Shown in pieces: positions 38,296 through 48,212 of a DNA stretch of 64,000 nucleotides. Position numbers and translations under genes: made by a program. Positions within the stretch are counted from its first letter, which is position 1; every line of letters begins with the position of its first letter. The stretch comes from Symbiodinium natans (lineage: Eukaryota; Sar; Dinophyceae; Suessiales; Symbiodiniaceae): positions 584,001 through 648,000 of the forward strand of contig CAJNDS010001380.1 of the NCBI GenBank assembly GCA_905221605.1. The letters run 5' to 3'. Under the pieces are notes generated by a model that saw nothing but the letters and a program-made list of their open reading frames with translations, was not told the origin of the DNA and did no database searches.

Positions 38296-38410
38296 AAAAC
38301 CCTAAACCCTAAACCCTAAACCCTAAACCCTAAACCCTAAACCCTAAACCCTAAACCCTAAACCCTAAACCCTAAACCCTAAACCCTAAACCCTAAACCC
38401 TAAACCCTAA
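38296..38410. repeat. CCCTAAA array
   Basis: Sixteen perfect units. The final CCTAAG may act as acceptor for the linker exon at 38411. Confidence 0.97.
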
Positions 38411-38470
38411 GATGCCTGCCGCGGAGGGCCGACGAGCCAGAGGTGACAAGCCCGGCCGCTGGTGGCCGCC
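38411..38470 (+). CDS. gene C linker exon candidate
   Basis: Unique GC-rich sequence between CCCTAAA and TTTAGGG arrays. One frame reads RRADEPEVTSPAAGGRP, a plausible disordered linker between NBD1 and TMD2. Frame and ends are unproven. Confidence 0.3.
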
Positions 38471-39100
38471 CTGCCCATGTGTTGGGACCCATGGTTGGGT
38501 TTGGGGGTTTCGGGTTTAGGGTTTAGGGTTTAGGGTTAGGGTTAGGGTTTAGGGTCTTGGGTTCAGGGTTCAGGGTCTTGGGTTTAGGGTTTAGGGCTTA
38601 GGATGCAGACTGTTTAGGGTTTAGGATGTTATCTCGAAGCATCTCTTATTCTGTCTTGAGGGCTTAGGGCTTTTTGGGCCGAAGCACTGAACCTTAAGGT
38701 AAGAGGTTTTGGTCGTTGCTGCCCTTCAGGATCCATAAGATCCCAAATAAGATCCCTCAAAAAGGAGACCTACTTTGAAGCCCTTTTGACGTTGTAAGTA
38801 GGGTTAGTAACTTGGGTGATGGGCCATAGGTTTGAGTTTCTAGGGGATACTCAGCAGACTTACTGAGTCAAAAGGGGCTTCCAGTAAAATAGCAGGGCCC
38901 CAGAAGCGTGGGATGACGCTGCACAAGCCACTTCCGAGCAACCGGCCGGGCCGTAAGGTTTAGGGTTTAAGGTTTAGGGTTTAGGTTAAGGGTTTAGGGT
39001 TTGAGGAATTATAGTACCCCATATTTGAATCTATATCAAGGAGCTGCTAGTATAAGTGGGAACGTCTCAACAGACCAACAGACCAACAGACCAACAGACC
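38471..39100. other. intron, G-strand arrays and unique sequence
   Basis: TTTAGGG units at 38515-38620 and 38957-39000. Unique sequence in between with TTTGAAGCCC/GGGGCTTC arms (38773-38883), a possible decayed foldback element. Confidence 0.45.
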
Positions 39101-39156
39101 CCAAACCCTAAACCCTAAACCAGAAACCCTAAACACTAAACCCTCAATCCCCCCAA

Positions 39157-39243
39157 AAGGCCGTGACAAGTGCTGCCAGGCCTGCCAGCTCCTCCCCCGT
39201 CGTTAGACCGAGCCCGATCGCTTCCGCACGAGAAGGCACCGAT
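39157..39243 (+). CDS. gene C linker exon candidate
   Basis: After CCCCAAAAG a Ser/Pro/Ala-rich frame reads AVTSAARPASSSPVVRPSP. Bounded by C-strand and G-strand telomere units. Low complexity, so only tentatively coding. Confidence 0.3.
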
Positions 39244-39244
39244 G

Positions 39245-39326
39245 GGTTTAGGGTTTAGGGTTTAGGGTTTAGGGTTTAGGGTTAGGGTTTAGGGATTTAG
39301 GGGTTTAGGGTTTAGGGTTTAGGGTT
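39245..39326. repeat. TTTAGGG array
   Basis: Eleven units right after the preceding candidate exon. Confidence 0.95.
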
Positions 39327-39409
39327 AAGGAGTGGTTAAGGTTTAGGCTTTAGGGTTTGGGGTTTAGGGTTGAGGGTTTAGGCTCTAGGGTTTGGGTTTG
39401 GTGTTTATG

Positions 39410-40090
39410 TGGGGGTGCAAGATGCCTCGTAGAAGCAAGCCGCGCTTGTTCTGACCTTCCCAAAGCCAAAGCCCTAAAACCCCCTGTGCGTCGGACAGCG
39501 GGATCCCATAGGTCTGCTCGTGTCTGGGTTCGTGTTCAGGAACTCCAACAAAGTTGCCGGAGGAAAGGTGTCATACAGTACCTACCATTTTCTAGGTTGT
39601 ATCGCCCAATCAACGCACATCTGTTGTGGGTCTCGGGGGTTCTTCTTGCAGGGCCACGAACCCCTTGGAGACGCGACTTCCTAAACCACAAACGCCCGAA
39701 AAACCCTAGCGGCCCAGATGCTTGTCAGAACTCCTCGCTGGTTCAGGTGCCGTCGGTGTTGACTCGCCTGGACATGGGGGAAGTATCCCCCACAAAGGGT
39801 TTCGTCAGGAGTGGCTTGGGCGCGTGGGACGGGGGAGGGACTGGGGGGAGGGGTTCGGGCGTGGGCGAGAGGGGATGGTGACGAGGTGTACACGAAAATT
39901 TAAATCCGCCACTCATCCTGGTTGGTTCTCTTCGAGTTCTGGGGACGTCGTTGGGCTTCGAAGCAGCGCTTGCAAGGCTTTGAGAAACACTAAGCCCGAA
40001 AGCCCGAGACCGAAAGTGGCTCAGTTGAAGGTCAGCCTGAAAGGGCACCCCAAACCCCTAAAGCCACCTAGGCCCTCCAACCGTCAAATG
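39410..40090. other. intron, unique sequence with unsupported frames
   Basis: A 174-codon + frame (39357-39881) begins in telomere repeat and has no recognisable motif. Overlapping frames on both strands argue against a gene. Confidence 0.4.
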
Positions 40091-40261
40091 TCCGCCCTAA
40101 ATTGCAAAACCCTAAACCCAAAGCCCTAAACCCTAAAGCCCTGAGCTCTAAACCCTAAACCCTGAAGCCCTAAAGCCCTCAAACCCTAAAATCCAAACAG
40201 CCCTAAGTCCAAAAAACCCTAAAACCCTAAAACCCTGAAACTCTGAGCCCCAACACTTCCC

Positions 40262-40378
40262 GTGTGCCCGAGGCACCAGCCTGCCATCGGAGCAGGAGCA
40301 GTACGAAGAGTGCGAAGAGGGCCGAAGGCCCTCCGGACTCCAACAGCGTGAGGGCCGAAAAAGCGGAGGTCACCAGGT
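40262..40378 (+). CDS. gene C linker exon candidate (charged)
   Basis: Unique sequence between C-strand (40100-40240) and G-strand (40380) units. Two frames are open: one charged (PSEQEQYEECEEGRRPSG), one with SAKRAEGPPDSNSVRAEK. Either suits an ABCC linker. The true frame is unknown. Confidence 0.3.
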
Positions 40379-40439
40379 TCAGGGTTTAGGGTTTAGGGCC
40401 TAGGGCTTAGGGTTTCGGGTTTAGGGTTTAGGGTTTAGG

Positions 40440-41722
40440 GTTCCGGTTTCAAAAGGGTTTAGGGTTTTGAAGCTTGCTTTTGTGTCGTTTTGGCGCTCTT
40501 CGTCTTTTTGTATTTCGGGTTGAGAAGGGGGAGTGGACATGGCCTGTAGTAGGGTTTAGGGGCATGCAAGGGGTGAGGCCGGGTAGAGGGTTTAGGGTTA
40601 ACACCCACGAACCTTGCTGGCAGTGGACCAGGTGGATAACTTCAACCCATTCTTCAACTACTTCACAATCCTCTACACCTTCAGCTGTAGAAGCCCGATG
40701 CTGCAGCGCGTGACACTTCTCGATTTGTGCGTGGCTACAAGCCCGGAAGGCGAAAACCCAGGGTGGCCAAACAACCCCTACTTGGAGGTTCATGGTACTT
40801 GCGAACCGAATCATAAGTGTATTTATAAGCCAGGCATATCCATATTCGGGCACCCACCATGAACCTCCGAGCATAGTGCAGAGTGCACCCACGCTCCCCA
40901 GGCGGCGTCGCACCAGCTCGGTGGACGGCGTCGAGGCTGGAGAGGATTTGCGTCTTATAGAGTTCCCAGCGCCCGTCATTCAACTTCAAGTTGAGATATC
41001 GGCCACGGGACAGCAGTCGACGTGCTTGCACATGCTCGCGCGGAGTGCAGAGAGGTGTCAGTGGGGCAGGGTCCTGCGTGTACTGTAGGGTTCAACTCTG
41101 GGACAAGGGTTGTCCTCGTCGTTGTGAGCAGTCTTGCGAGGTGGCCAGGATCACGGAGGAACGTGCTGAAGAGACGGAGGAAGGCAGCCCCAAGCAGGAT
41201 TTTCAAATCATTCTATTCCGGCAAAGCAAGTGAAGCCCGACCGGTGAACGATTCTAGGGAGGGCTGAGAAATTTACTCCCCATGCTCGACGATGCGCTAA
41301 TTCCCGGAGAGGCTGCTCCCCAGCTCGCACACCTTAGACACCACGACCTGCTCAGCATTTCTGTACCCACTAGCGCCCAAAGCCCACCCAAACACCCAGC
41401 AGAACGCCCGTGGGGCTGAGTCTCGAACCTTGCCCTGTCCAGGCAGTTTGAGCATCCGGGTCTGGTGCGCCTTCGTGCGCGCGATGGGCTGGGGCGTCTG
41501 GGTGGTGACGCTCTGGCTGATGATATCCCTTGGGGGCTTCTCACAGCGTTTGGGGGTTGAGGGTCTTGCGAAGTCTCTCTCCGGACCCCAACACATCCCC
41601 AACATCTGCACAAAAACCATCTTGCTTGAACCTCTGTACATGTGCTGGGATCTGAAACTCTGCAGCAATTTTCTTTCCAAGTTGCAAAAAAATTGACCTG
41701 CTGGATGCAACGGCAGAGAGAG

Positions 41723-41764
<42 letters not shown>

Positions 41765-41870
41765 TCAACAGAAGCTGCTGGAGACAGTCCAAGTACGCGT
41801 CTGTGGAGGCCCGAAGTCCTAAACCAGAGCAAGCCTGTCGCCTAAAGCCCCATTCCCCTAAAACCCTACA
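40440..41870. other. 1.4-kb telomere-repeat-poor block with long frames
   Basis: Contains a family A element (40779), a GA microsatellite (41727-41760) and long frames on both strands. The minus frame 40735-41031 includes RYLNLKLNDGRWELYKTQIL, and minus 41297-41710 stays open for 137 codons. Probably an inserted element or decayed retrocopy in the minus direction, unidentified. Confidence 0.35.
40779..40872. mobile_element. MITE-like element, family A copy 4
   Basis: TACTTGGAGGTTCATGGTAC at the left and CACCATGAACCTCCGAGC at the right, short interior (about 55 bp). Confidence 0.75.
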
Positions 41871-41963
41871 CCCTAGGCCTTCAACACCTAAACCAACAGT
41901 CGCGACCTTTTCCGGCGCACTGCCTGTCAGCTAGGCGGGTGGCCTAAACCCAAACCATGCAAA

Positions 41964-42347
41964 GACACCAGAGCCTATGTGGTTAGAAAGGAATTTGGGT
42001 TGACATAAAATTAAGGAGGGGTCAGGGTTTTGATTACTGGGTAGTTCAAATAGATCCATGAACCCTAATAAACCCTAAGCCCTAAACCCTAAACCCTGAA
42101 CCCTAAACCCTGAAACCCTAAACCCTAGACCCTAAACCCTACACCCTAAACCCTAGACACCAGAGCCTATGTGGTTAGAAAGGAATTTGGGTTGACATAA
42201 AATTAAGGAGGGGTCAGGGTTTTGATTACTGGGTAGTTCAAATAGATCCATGAACCCTAATAAACCCTAAGCCCTAAACCCTAAACCCTGAACCCTAAAC
42301 CCTGAAACCCTAAACCCTAAACCCTAAACCCTACACCCTAAACCCTA
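41964..42347. repeat. 192-bp tandem duplication
   Basis: GACACCAGAGCCTATGTGG starts at 41964 and again at 42156. The 110 unique bases and the following C-strand pattern (including CCCTGAA variants) are repeated almost identically. Confidence 0.92.
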
Positions 42348-42475
42348 AACCCTAAACCCTAAACCCTAAACCCTAAACCCTAAACCCTAAACCCTAAACC
42401 CTAAACCCTAAACCCTAAACCCTAAACCCTAAACCAACCCTAAACCCTAAACCCTAAACCCTAAACCCTAAACCA
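42063..42475. repeat. CCCTAAA arrays
   Basis: C-strand arrays at 42063-42150 and 42255-42475, the second with over 25 units and a single 4-nt phase break (AAACCAACCC) near 42435. Confidence 0.95.
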
Positions 42476-42513
42476 TTAGTGCTCCTTATGGGTTTTTGGC
42501 TCAGGATCGCCAC

Positions 42514-42541
42514 GAACTGCGTCAGCACAGCAGGCACCAGG
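42514..42541 (+). CDS. gene C linker exon candidate (short)
   Basis: After TTGGCTCAG the frame reads DRHELRQHS before GC-type donor sequence. It lies between a CCCTAAA and a TTTAGGG array. Charged, as expected before TMD2, but very short. Confidence 0.25.
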
Positions 42542-42699
42542 GGTCTTAAAAATTCGGGAAGTTGAGGATGTAGGGTTTAGGGTTTAGGGTTTAGGGCTTA
42601 GGGTTTAGGTTATCGGATTTTGGTTGGGAAGATGGGCTTGCAACGGGGGCTTAGAGGAGGATTCTCAAGGGGGTTTCGGGCTTAGGGCTTAGGGTTTAG

Positions 42700-43030
42700 G
42701 TTTTTTTTTTTGGCCACCCGCCTATTTGACACTCAGGCCACATTGCAGGGACCAATACCGGCAACACTACTTCTCATCAGAACGATGGGGCGCTTTTAAA
42801 GTTAGCGTAAAAGGGGGATCGGCACGGGGAAGTTGTGACATCTCAACAGAAGATAGACCACCAACAGCACACTGCCCCCATCGAGGAAGTAAAGCATAGA
42901 TAACCTTCCTTCCCCATGATCCACAAGGAGAAAAGTCTCTCGATGCTTCAGTCATGGCATCTTCGCATCGGGGTCTACTCGGCACCCCCCGGGGATCCCT
43001 CACACACCCAAACCTCAAGAGGCCTACAAC
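42700..43030. other. intron, unique sequence
   Basis: Minus-strand frame 42767-43018 has no recognised pattern. No exon seen. Confidence 0.4.
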
Positions 43031-43035
43031 AATAC

Positions 43036-43130
43036 GGTTTAGGGTTTAGGGTTTAGGGTTTAGGGTTTAGGGTTTAGGGTTTAGGGTTTAGGGTTTAGGG
43101 TTTAGGGTTTAGGGTTTAGGGTTTCAGGTT
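43036..43130. repeat. TTTAGGG array
   Basis: Thirteen nearly perfect units upstream of exon T1, an exception to the usual orientation. Confidence 0.97.
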
Positions 43131-43229
43131 TAGGGCCGTTTAGGGTTTAGGGCCCAGGACCAGACACTCACGCAAGGGTTGGGGGTCTGCCCAACTCCTA
43201 GCAGCCGAACCCCCAAATGCCCCCACCAG

Positions 43230-43257
43230 GTGGTGAAGCGCATGTTTGTGCAGGCTG
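43230..43257 (+). CDS. gene C exon T1 (start of TMD2)
   Basis: After CCCACCAG, 28 nt read VVKRMFVQA to a GC donor (GGCTG|GCAAGC). It resembles the V-Y-x-x-Y-x-x-A-G entry into the second membrane domain of ABCC proteins and joins T2 in frame. Confidence 0.65.
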
Positions 43258-43348
43258 GCAAGCCGCAGTGAACTGAAACCCATCCCGGGCAAGGAGACAT
43301 AACCCCCAAACGCAAGCCTGAAGCGCTGATGCTGGGGCCCCCTGGCAG

Positions 43349-43425
43349 GGTACTTGCTTTCGGCGCTCTGGATTGGGCACTGGCCAGAACTCAGCGAGCA
43401 GATGGGGACCACGGATGCGCTGCTG
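43349..43425 (+). CDS. gene C exon T2 (TMD2 helix)
   Basis: After CCTGGCAG the frame reads GYLLSALWIGHWPELSEQ and MGTTDALL to a GT donor (CTGCTG|GTGGGC). Hydrophobic start, then the W-x-x-x-W loop region. Joins T3 in phase 0. TTTAGGG follows at 43436. Confidence 0.75.
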
Positions 43426-43435
43426 GTGGGCTTCC

Positions 43436-43503
43436 AGGGTTTAGGGGGTTTAGGGTTTAGGGTTTAGGGTTTAGGGTTTAGGGTTTAGGGTTTAGGGTTT
43501 AGG
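43436..43503. repeat. TTTAGGG array
   Basis: Nine to ten units downstream of T2. Confidence 0.95.
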
Positions 43504-43509
43504 AGCGAT

Positions 43510-44140
43510 TCCCGACCCTCAGCACCCTGAGACCTTCAGATCCGAACCCGCAGAACCCTAAGCCTCCAAAGCCCTCAATGCACATGAAACCGTAAACCCC
43601 AAACCCCGATTGTTGAGCTGTCCGCTGTACATTGAAGCCCCAAACGCTGAAGTTCCCAAGTGACCCTGAACCCTAACCACGACAACTGTGGCGGGGTCCA
43701 ATAGTGCCTCCACTGTCGCTGGATTAGTCACGTTGCTGCTCGCGCTAACCTGTGAGTCCCACGTCGGGAGCTTGGGTCTGAGTTGCCTGTGACTGCCGTT
43801 TGGGTTGGGCCTTCGGCGCTTGCATGTGGGACTGATGATCTCCACCTTGGAATTCCAACTTGTTTGAGTGGAGTAACTCTTCGTGTTGGGTGATCCCTGT
43901 TGGAATTGAGCAACTAGCCTGGACTGTGCTGTGCGTGAGTAGGGTGAGTTGTTGTCGGATGAATTGACCCGGAATTGAGGCTTTGAAAAGTTCAGGCTTC
44001 GAATTCAAGCTTCAGCGGGATCCGAGAAGGGAATGGGCCCACTTCCCCGGGTCTCTGGTTAGTGTGTGACGTCTGTGGCCACACGTCTTCTTAGTCCTGC
44101 CGCGACTGCACGCTGCCCGTGACAAAGCGGGTCGACACCC
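43510..44140. other. intron, unique sequence
   Basis: About 630 bp without telomere arrays or recognised elements. Minus-strand frames are unsupported. Confidence 0.4.
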
Positions 44141-44146
44141 CATCAG

Positions 44147-44221
44147 GTCTATGCGCTGATCTCCTTCTCGATCGTGGTTTTCACGGCGATGAGGTGCGCA
44201 GCTGCCAGAGAGAGCTCCCAT
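44147..44221 (+). CDS. gene C exon T3 (TMD2 helix)
   Basis: After CCCATCAG, 75 nt read VYALISFSIVVFTAMRC and AAARESSH to a GA donor (CCCAT|GAATGA). V-Y-A-L-I...hydrophobic helix followed by A-x-x-(A/E)-S is typical of ABCC TMD2. Confidence 0.8.
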
Positions 44222-44237
44222 GAATGAAGCTTGCGGT

Positions 44238-44525
44238 TTAGGGCTTCGGGTAGGCCAGTGATGGCAAAGAGGGGGAAAATGCACAGTGATGCCACTGGTG
44301 CGATGTCGGTTCAGGAACAGCCCACACCGGGGATCCCCAACGCCACAAAGAACCCGCGCTCCCCCTGGCGGCCCCTGCCTCGCGCTGGAGGGCATCAGCA
44401 TTGAAGGAACCCAAATGGGGCTTTTCCCCGAAGGAGCGCCACCTTTTTTTTTTCTCTGGGTTCCGAGAGTAAGCATTTTCGTATTTCGGCCCAGTAAGGC
44501 TTAAGGGTACCCCTTGCTCTGGGAC
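44238..44525. other. intron, unique sequence with unsupported frames
   Basis: Frames on both strands (44012-44534) overlap exon T3 and carry no recognised motif. Confidence 0.4.
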
Positions 44526-44533
44526 CTGCCACA

Positions 44534-44742
44534 AGCCCAGAGACTCCAGTACCCCTTAAGTAAGGTAATGTTCCTTAAACCATACAATAAGGAACCCTCT
44601 TATAATTTAAGGTACATCCCGTAATTAAGGAAATATTCCTTAAACCATCTAAGGAACCCTATTATAATGTAAGGTATATTCCTTAAATTAAGGGGTATTT
44701 AAAGGAATGTTCCTGAATTAGGGGGCATTGGAGTCCCTGGGA
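44534..44742. mobile_element. MITE-like element, family B copy 8 (long)
   Basis: GCCCAGAGACTCCAGTACCCC at the left and GGGGGCATTGGAGTCCCTGGG at the right. The 200-bp interior repeats ATTCCTTAAACCAT...AAGGAACCCT twice, suggesting an internal duplication. Confidence 0.75.
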
Positions 44743-45009
44743 GTGCCAGCTGCCGCAAAACGTGGGAGACTTCGAGGCCCAGCGTGGGTGGGTTGCAAGA
44801 GCGCGCAGTATAGGGGTCGAAAAAATACCAATGGTCTCCCCTTATGGTCCCCTATATACGTATATTCTAATTCTTCAGCCCCCTGTAGAAGGGAAGAACG
44901 AAGGGAAAGTGTCCGGCACCCCTGAACCCCAGACCCAAAACTCATTAGGGTTTAGGGTTTAGGGTTAGGGTTAGAGAGACTTGGGGGACAAGGGTTTAGG
45001 GTTGAGGGT

Positions 45010-45870
45010 TGAGGCCTTGTGAAAAGGGCAAAACAAAACCCGAAACGTCCACAGACCCTACACCAGACATGCCTCAGGCTGCTGGTGTTCCAGTACAGCT
45101 CTCTCAGGCTCTCCAGACGCTGTGGCAGTGGACTAGGGTTTCGGGTGTGAGGGTGTAAGATTTAGAGGTTTGGGGGTTTGGGTTAGTATGTGTCGTCTCA
45201 CTTCCAGGCATATCCCAAGCTCCTGGGATTAGGCAACACCACGCGTTTTGCGAGCTCCTTAGAAGGCTGTACACCCGAGACCTCATGTTGCTTCATCACG
45301 GGAATCTCCTTTCCTTAGTTGCAGGGTTGCAGGAGCAAGTTTCCTTCGTTGCTGGTGCGTGTCCCTTAGTCAAGGACATCCTGGCCTATCTTCCCTGAGT
45401 TCGGGGCATGTTCGGGTGAACTCAGGCTAGACTCCTCATCTTTTTTGGACTCCCTGGGTCTTGTATCGGCCCCCACTTATTGGGCCACATGAAACAACCC
45501 TAAACCCCAAACCCGAAGGCGCGTGCTGGGCGGGTGCCCCAGGACCCTGAAACTCCAAACCCTACCGAAGTCTGCGGGCGCGCGAAACCCTCAGCCCTGA
45601 GCTCTCTTCCCAAGTTTGCGGACCTAGTCCTCTAGGATGCACAGGGCGCCGAGGGCGTGTTAGGGTTTAGGGTCCATGCTTAAGAAAAGGGTTTAGGGTT
45701 CTTGAGGTTTTGAGGGTTTAGGGTCTAGGGACCCCACACCCTGTCCCCCTCCCCCAACTCCTGGAGCCCCAAGCTTTGTGGTACTTTACTGTAACTTTAG
45801 ATCCCTACCCTTTTTGGGTTAATTGGGTTTCTTAATAAGGCAGCTAGAAGTTTACTTTTTAGCTACCCTC
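45010..45870. other. intron, unique sequence
   Basis: Short telomere runs at 44945-44975 and 45660-45730 only. No exon recognised. Confidence 0.4.
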
Positions 45871-45885
45871 CTGAGTGCAGCCAAG

Positions 45886-45976
45886 CAAGGAAACATGCAC
45901 CAGAAAGCTTTATGGGCGGTGATACGCTCGCCCATGGCCTGGCACGATACGACGCCCACGGGCCGAGTCGTCAATC
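45886..45976 (+). CDS. gene C exon T4: TMD2 coupling-helix region
   Basis: After GCAGCCAAG, 91 nt read QGNMHQKALWAVIRSPMAWH and DTTPTGRVVN to a GT donor (AATC|GTCGCT). (R/A)-(S/A)-P-M-x-(F/W)-x-D-T-T-P-x-G-R-(I/V)-(L/V)-N-R is a hallmark of ABCC TMD2. A family D element begins about 17 bp downstream. Confidence 0.93.
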
Positions 45977-45993
45977 GTCGCTCGGTGGGCCTA

Positions 45994-46106
45994 CATGGGG
46001 GTTTCCGAAATACGGGTGCCCTTTTTGGGGATGCCTTTCGAATTATGGTTTTAGAGTATTCTGGTATATAGGGGGTACCCCTATTTTCGGAAATTTCCTC
46101 GTCAGT
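45994..46106. mobile_element. MITE-like element, family D copy (next to exon T4)
   Basis: GGGGGTTTCCGAAATACGGG at the left and GGTACCCCTATTTTCGGAAATTTCC at the right. Inserted just after the T4 donor, so the open frame over the exon continues into it by chance. Confidence 0.7.
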
Positions 46107-46109
46107 AAA

Positions 46110-46630
46110 ATTCACAACGCCCAACATGCTTATTCTAAACCCGTACTCCCTTGTCAGTCCCGAGACGCTTTCAGGACTCTCTCAGCCCGAATGCGAAGGG
46201 CTCTAATGGACTAAGGTTTTGGGGTTTGGGGTTTAGGGGGCTGAGAAAGGGTTTTGTTCTGCTGAGAATTAGGATCTTTCTCGCGCTTTGAGTTTCGTGC
46301 TCAGGGCTAGGGTGGTGACGCTTGAGGCGCTTGAGGGGCTTGAGGGGCATCTTGTCAGCCATGGTTGTTTCCAATGCTCCCGGTTCAATGATCAGTATGT
46401 TGTACAGCAACGATGGCCGAAGCATATTTCTCCGGCAATGCCAGCACCCCATCCCATCCGTATATGTATGTATATATATATATATACATATGTATGTATG
46501 TATGTATGCATGTATGTATGTATATATGTGTACTTTTTAACAGTTTAACATGTGCAATTCTCACCCATATCTATCCTGCTCAGCTTGACAATCATGATAG
46601 CACCACTGGGCGTCCAGCATCTTACTTTGA
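46110..46630. other. intron with TATG/TA microsatellite
   Basis: Microsatellite TATGTATG and TA at 46463-46530, otherwise unique. Confidence 0.5.
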
Positions 46631-46636
46631 CCAAAG

Positions 46637-46709
46637 GCTTCTCTTCAGACCTGCAGAAAGTGGATACGGACCTGCAGAACAATGTGGTGGGCCTGCTACG
46701 GTCCATGAC
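46637..46709 (+). CDS. gene C exon T5 (TMD2, after N-R-F-S-x-D)
   Basis: After GACCAAAG the frame reads FSSDLQKVDTDLQNNVVGLL and RSM to a GC donor (ATGAC|GCTCGC). N-R-F-S-S-D-L-x-x-V-D completes the motif begun in T4. Confidence 0.92.
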
Positions 46710-46859
46710 GCTCGCAGCATTTTGAGCAGGTCTAGCATGCCCAAGGAGGTCATGGAAGGCTTCTGTGTAGTTATCCCTGACATGAATGGTGTTCTTCGTG
46801 ATGTCGTTCGTTTTGATTTAATATATACAGGGATATTTTGTTGATTCAGTATACAAATA

Positions 46860-47090
46860 ATGGTTTTAGTTGAGCTCTTATCAATAGCAGAAGGCCAGTG
46901 GAGCAGAGGCAGAGACTCATCTCCGGCAAGCTTTGGAGACCTTGAAGGGCGAAGCCTCGAAGCCCAAACCCGAACCCGAATGGTTCACAGCATCTCGCAT
47001 ACTTCCCTCTTGGACAAGCACGGGAACATGTAAGAAACAGCATTTCTCAAACACCTCCGTGCATCAGTCGGGAAGTAGTGAAGATTCAAG
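46860..47090. other. intron, unique sequence
   Basis: No repeat arrays. Overlapping frames unsupported. Confidence 0.35.
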
Positions 47091-47094
47091 CCAG

Positions 47095-47208
47095 GTTCGA
47101 CATGCTTGCCAGCTTTTTGGTGGTCCTCTTCGTCGTGCCCCTGATCTTTGTGGTGGTGGTGCCCACGCTGGCCGCCTACTTCTGGATTCAGAAGCTTTAC
47201 AGGAGAGG
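47095..47208 (+). CDS. gene C exon T6 (TMD2 helices)
   Basis: After CAAGCCAG, 114 nt read FDMLASFLVVLFVVPLIFVV and VVPTLAAYFWIQKLYRRG to a GA donor (AGAGG|GAAGCC). Strongly hydrophobic then Y-(F/Y)-x-I-Q-x-x-Y-x-R, the segment that runs out of the membrane. Confidence 0.93.
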
Positions 47209-47427
47209 GAAGCCACAACTCTAAACCGTAGATCCTCACTGAAACTTGAACTTAAGCCCGTGTTGATGGGCTGGAGTTGCGCGGAAGACATCGTGGCCCC
47301 TTAACTCCTGAGCCTGGTGCCAAGAATGGGCATGGAACCTCACCTGGTTCGGGTCATGAGGCCTAGACATCACCAGGCCCTAGTGCCTAAACCCTAATCA
47401 GACCCTGAACCCAAAGCTCCAAAGCAG

Positions 47428-47501
47428 GAAGAGTGGCCGGGAGATTCAGCGCATGGCCAGCAAGTCCTACAGCCCCATCTACCAAGGCTCGACGGAGTCT
47501 A
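47428..47501 (+). CDS. gene C exon T7 (TMD2, S-R-E-x-x-R region)
   Basis: After AAAGCAG, 74 nt read KSGREIQRMASKSYSPIYQG and STES to a GT donor (TCTA|GTGTGT). Matches S-R-E-(I/L)-x-R-(L/M)-x-x-x-S-x-S-P-(I/V)-Y-x-x-x-x-E of ABCC proteins. Confidence 0.92.
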
Positions 47502-47861
47502 GTGTGTGGCCCCCTAAGCCTTCAAGCCCTAAAGCCCAAACCCCAAACACTAAGTTGGCCAGTAAGTCCTGCCGCCAAGGTTGCAGGTTGGGCTTAGTAT
47601 AACCCTATGCTTCCTGAGCCTCAAGCGGTCAACCTAGACGTGCTGGCATGGACGAACCAAGCTTGTGTTTTTCTTTTAAAGGAAGCTTCCAAGAATGGAT
47701 CACCCACTCCGTGTCGCACCTCCCCAACTTGGACTGGGGCCCGCACCAGAAAGCTCAGACCCTCGAACCCCCAAAACCCGAAGAGCCCTAACGCCCCGAG
47801 AACTCAATCCCCTGTGACCTATTTCTTGTGACGGTCCTGTGACCCTACCATGCCCCCCCAG

Positions 47862-47907
47862 GTGTGGACGAAGCCATCAATGGAGTTGCCACCATCCGAG
47901 CCTACGA
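47862..47907 (+). CDS. gene C exon T8 (TMD2, G-V-A-T-I-R-A-Y)
   Basis: After CCCCCCAG the frame reads VDEAINGVATIRAY and a split Glu to a GA donor (TACGA|GACGCC). E-x-x-x-G-x-x-T-I-R-A-(F/Y) is the conserved intracellular helix. Confidence 0.93.
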
Positions 47908-48044
47908 GACGCCCGGCTGTTCGTGGTTAAGAGTTTGGAGCTCGGGGTTTGAAAAAAACTCATCGGTGTAAGTGGTGTAGAGCTTAGGGTTTGGAAGTCC
48001 CGGTTTTCTCTTGGAGTTTTGGACTGCCACTGCATCCTAAGCCC

Positions 48045-48125
48045 CAAACCCTAAACCCAAGACCCTAAACCCTAAACCCAAGCCCTAAACCCTAACCCTA
48101 AACCCTAAACCCTAAACCCTAAACC
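48045..48125. repeat. CCCTAAA array
   Basis: C-strand units upstream of exon T9. Confidence 0.9.
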
Positions 48126-48178
48126 GAAGCCTGAGCGCATGTTGTTGTTTTCGGATCCCTGCGAAGCCCTCGGCCCAG

Positions 48179-48212
48179 GAAGCAGCAGTACTTCAGCGGA
48201 CGCACTGCGGCG
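48179..48212 (+). CDS. gene C exon T9 (TMD2), 3' end uncertain
   Basis: After GGCCCAG the frame reads KQQYFSGRTAA, joining T8 as A-Y-E-K-Q-Q-Y-F, like the (E/K)-x-R-F-x-x-x segment after I-R-A-(F/Y). The following exon was not found. Confidence 0.6.

Noticed and set aside
40614-40700. Possible TMD exon (VDNFNPFFNYFTILYTFS)
   Set aside because: Attractive hydrophobic reading after GGACCAG, but TMD2 is already accounted for from 43230 and this lies in the linker region; kept as chance or inserted sequence.
45823-46071. 82-codon ORF as an independent gene
   Set aside because: It is exon T4 read through both splice sites into a family D element.
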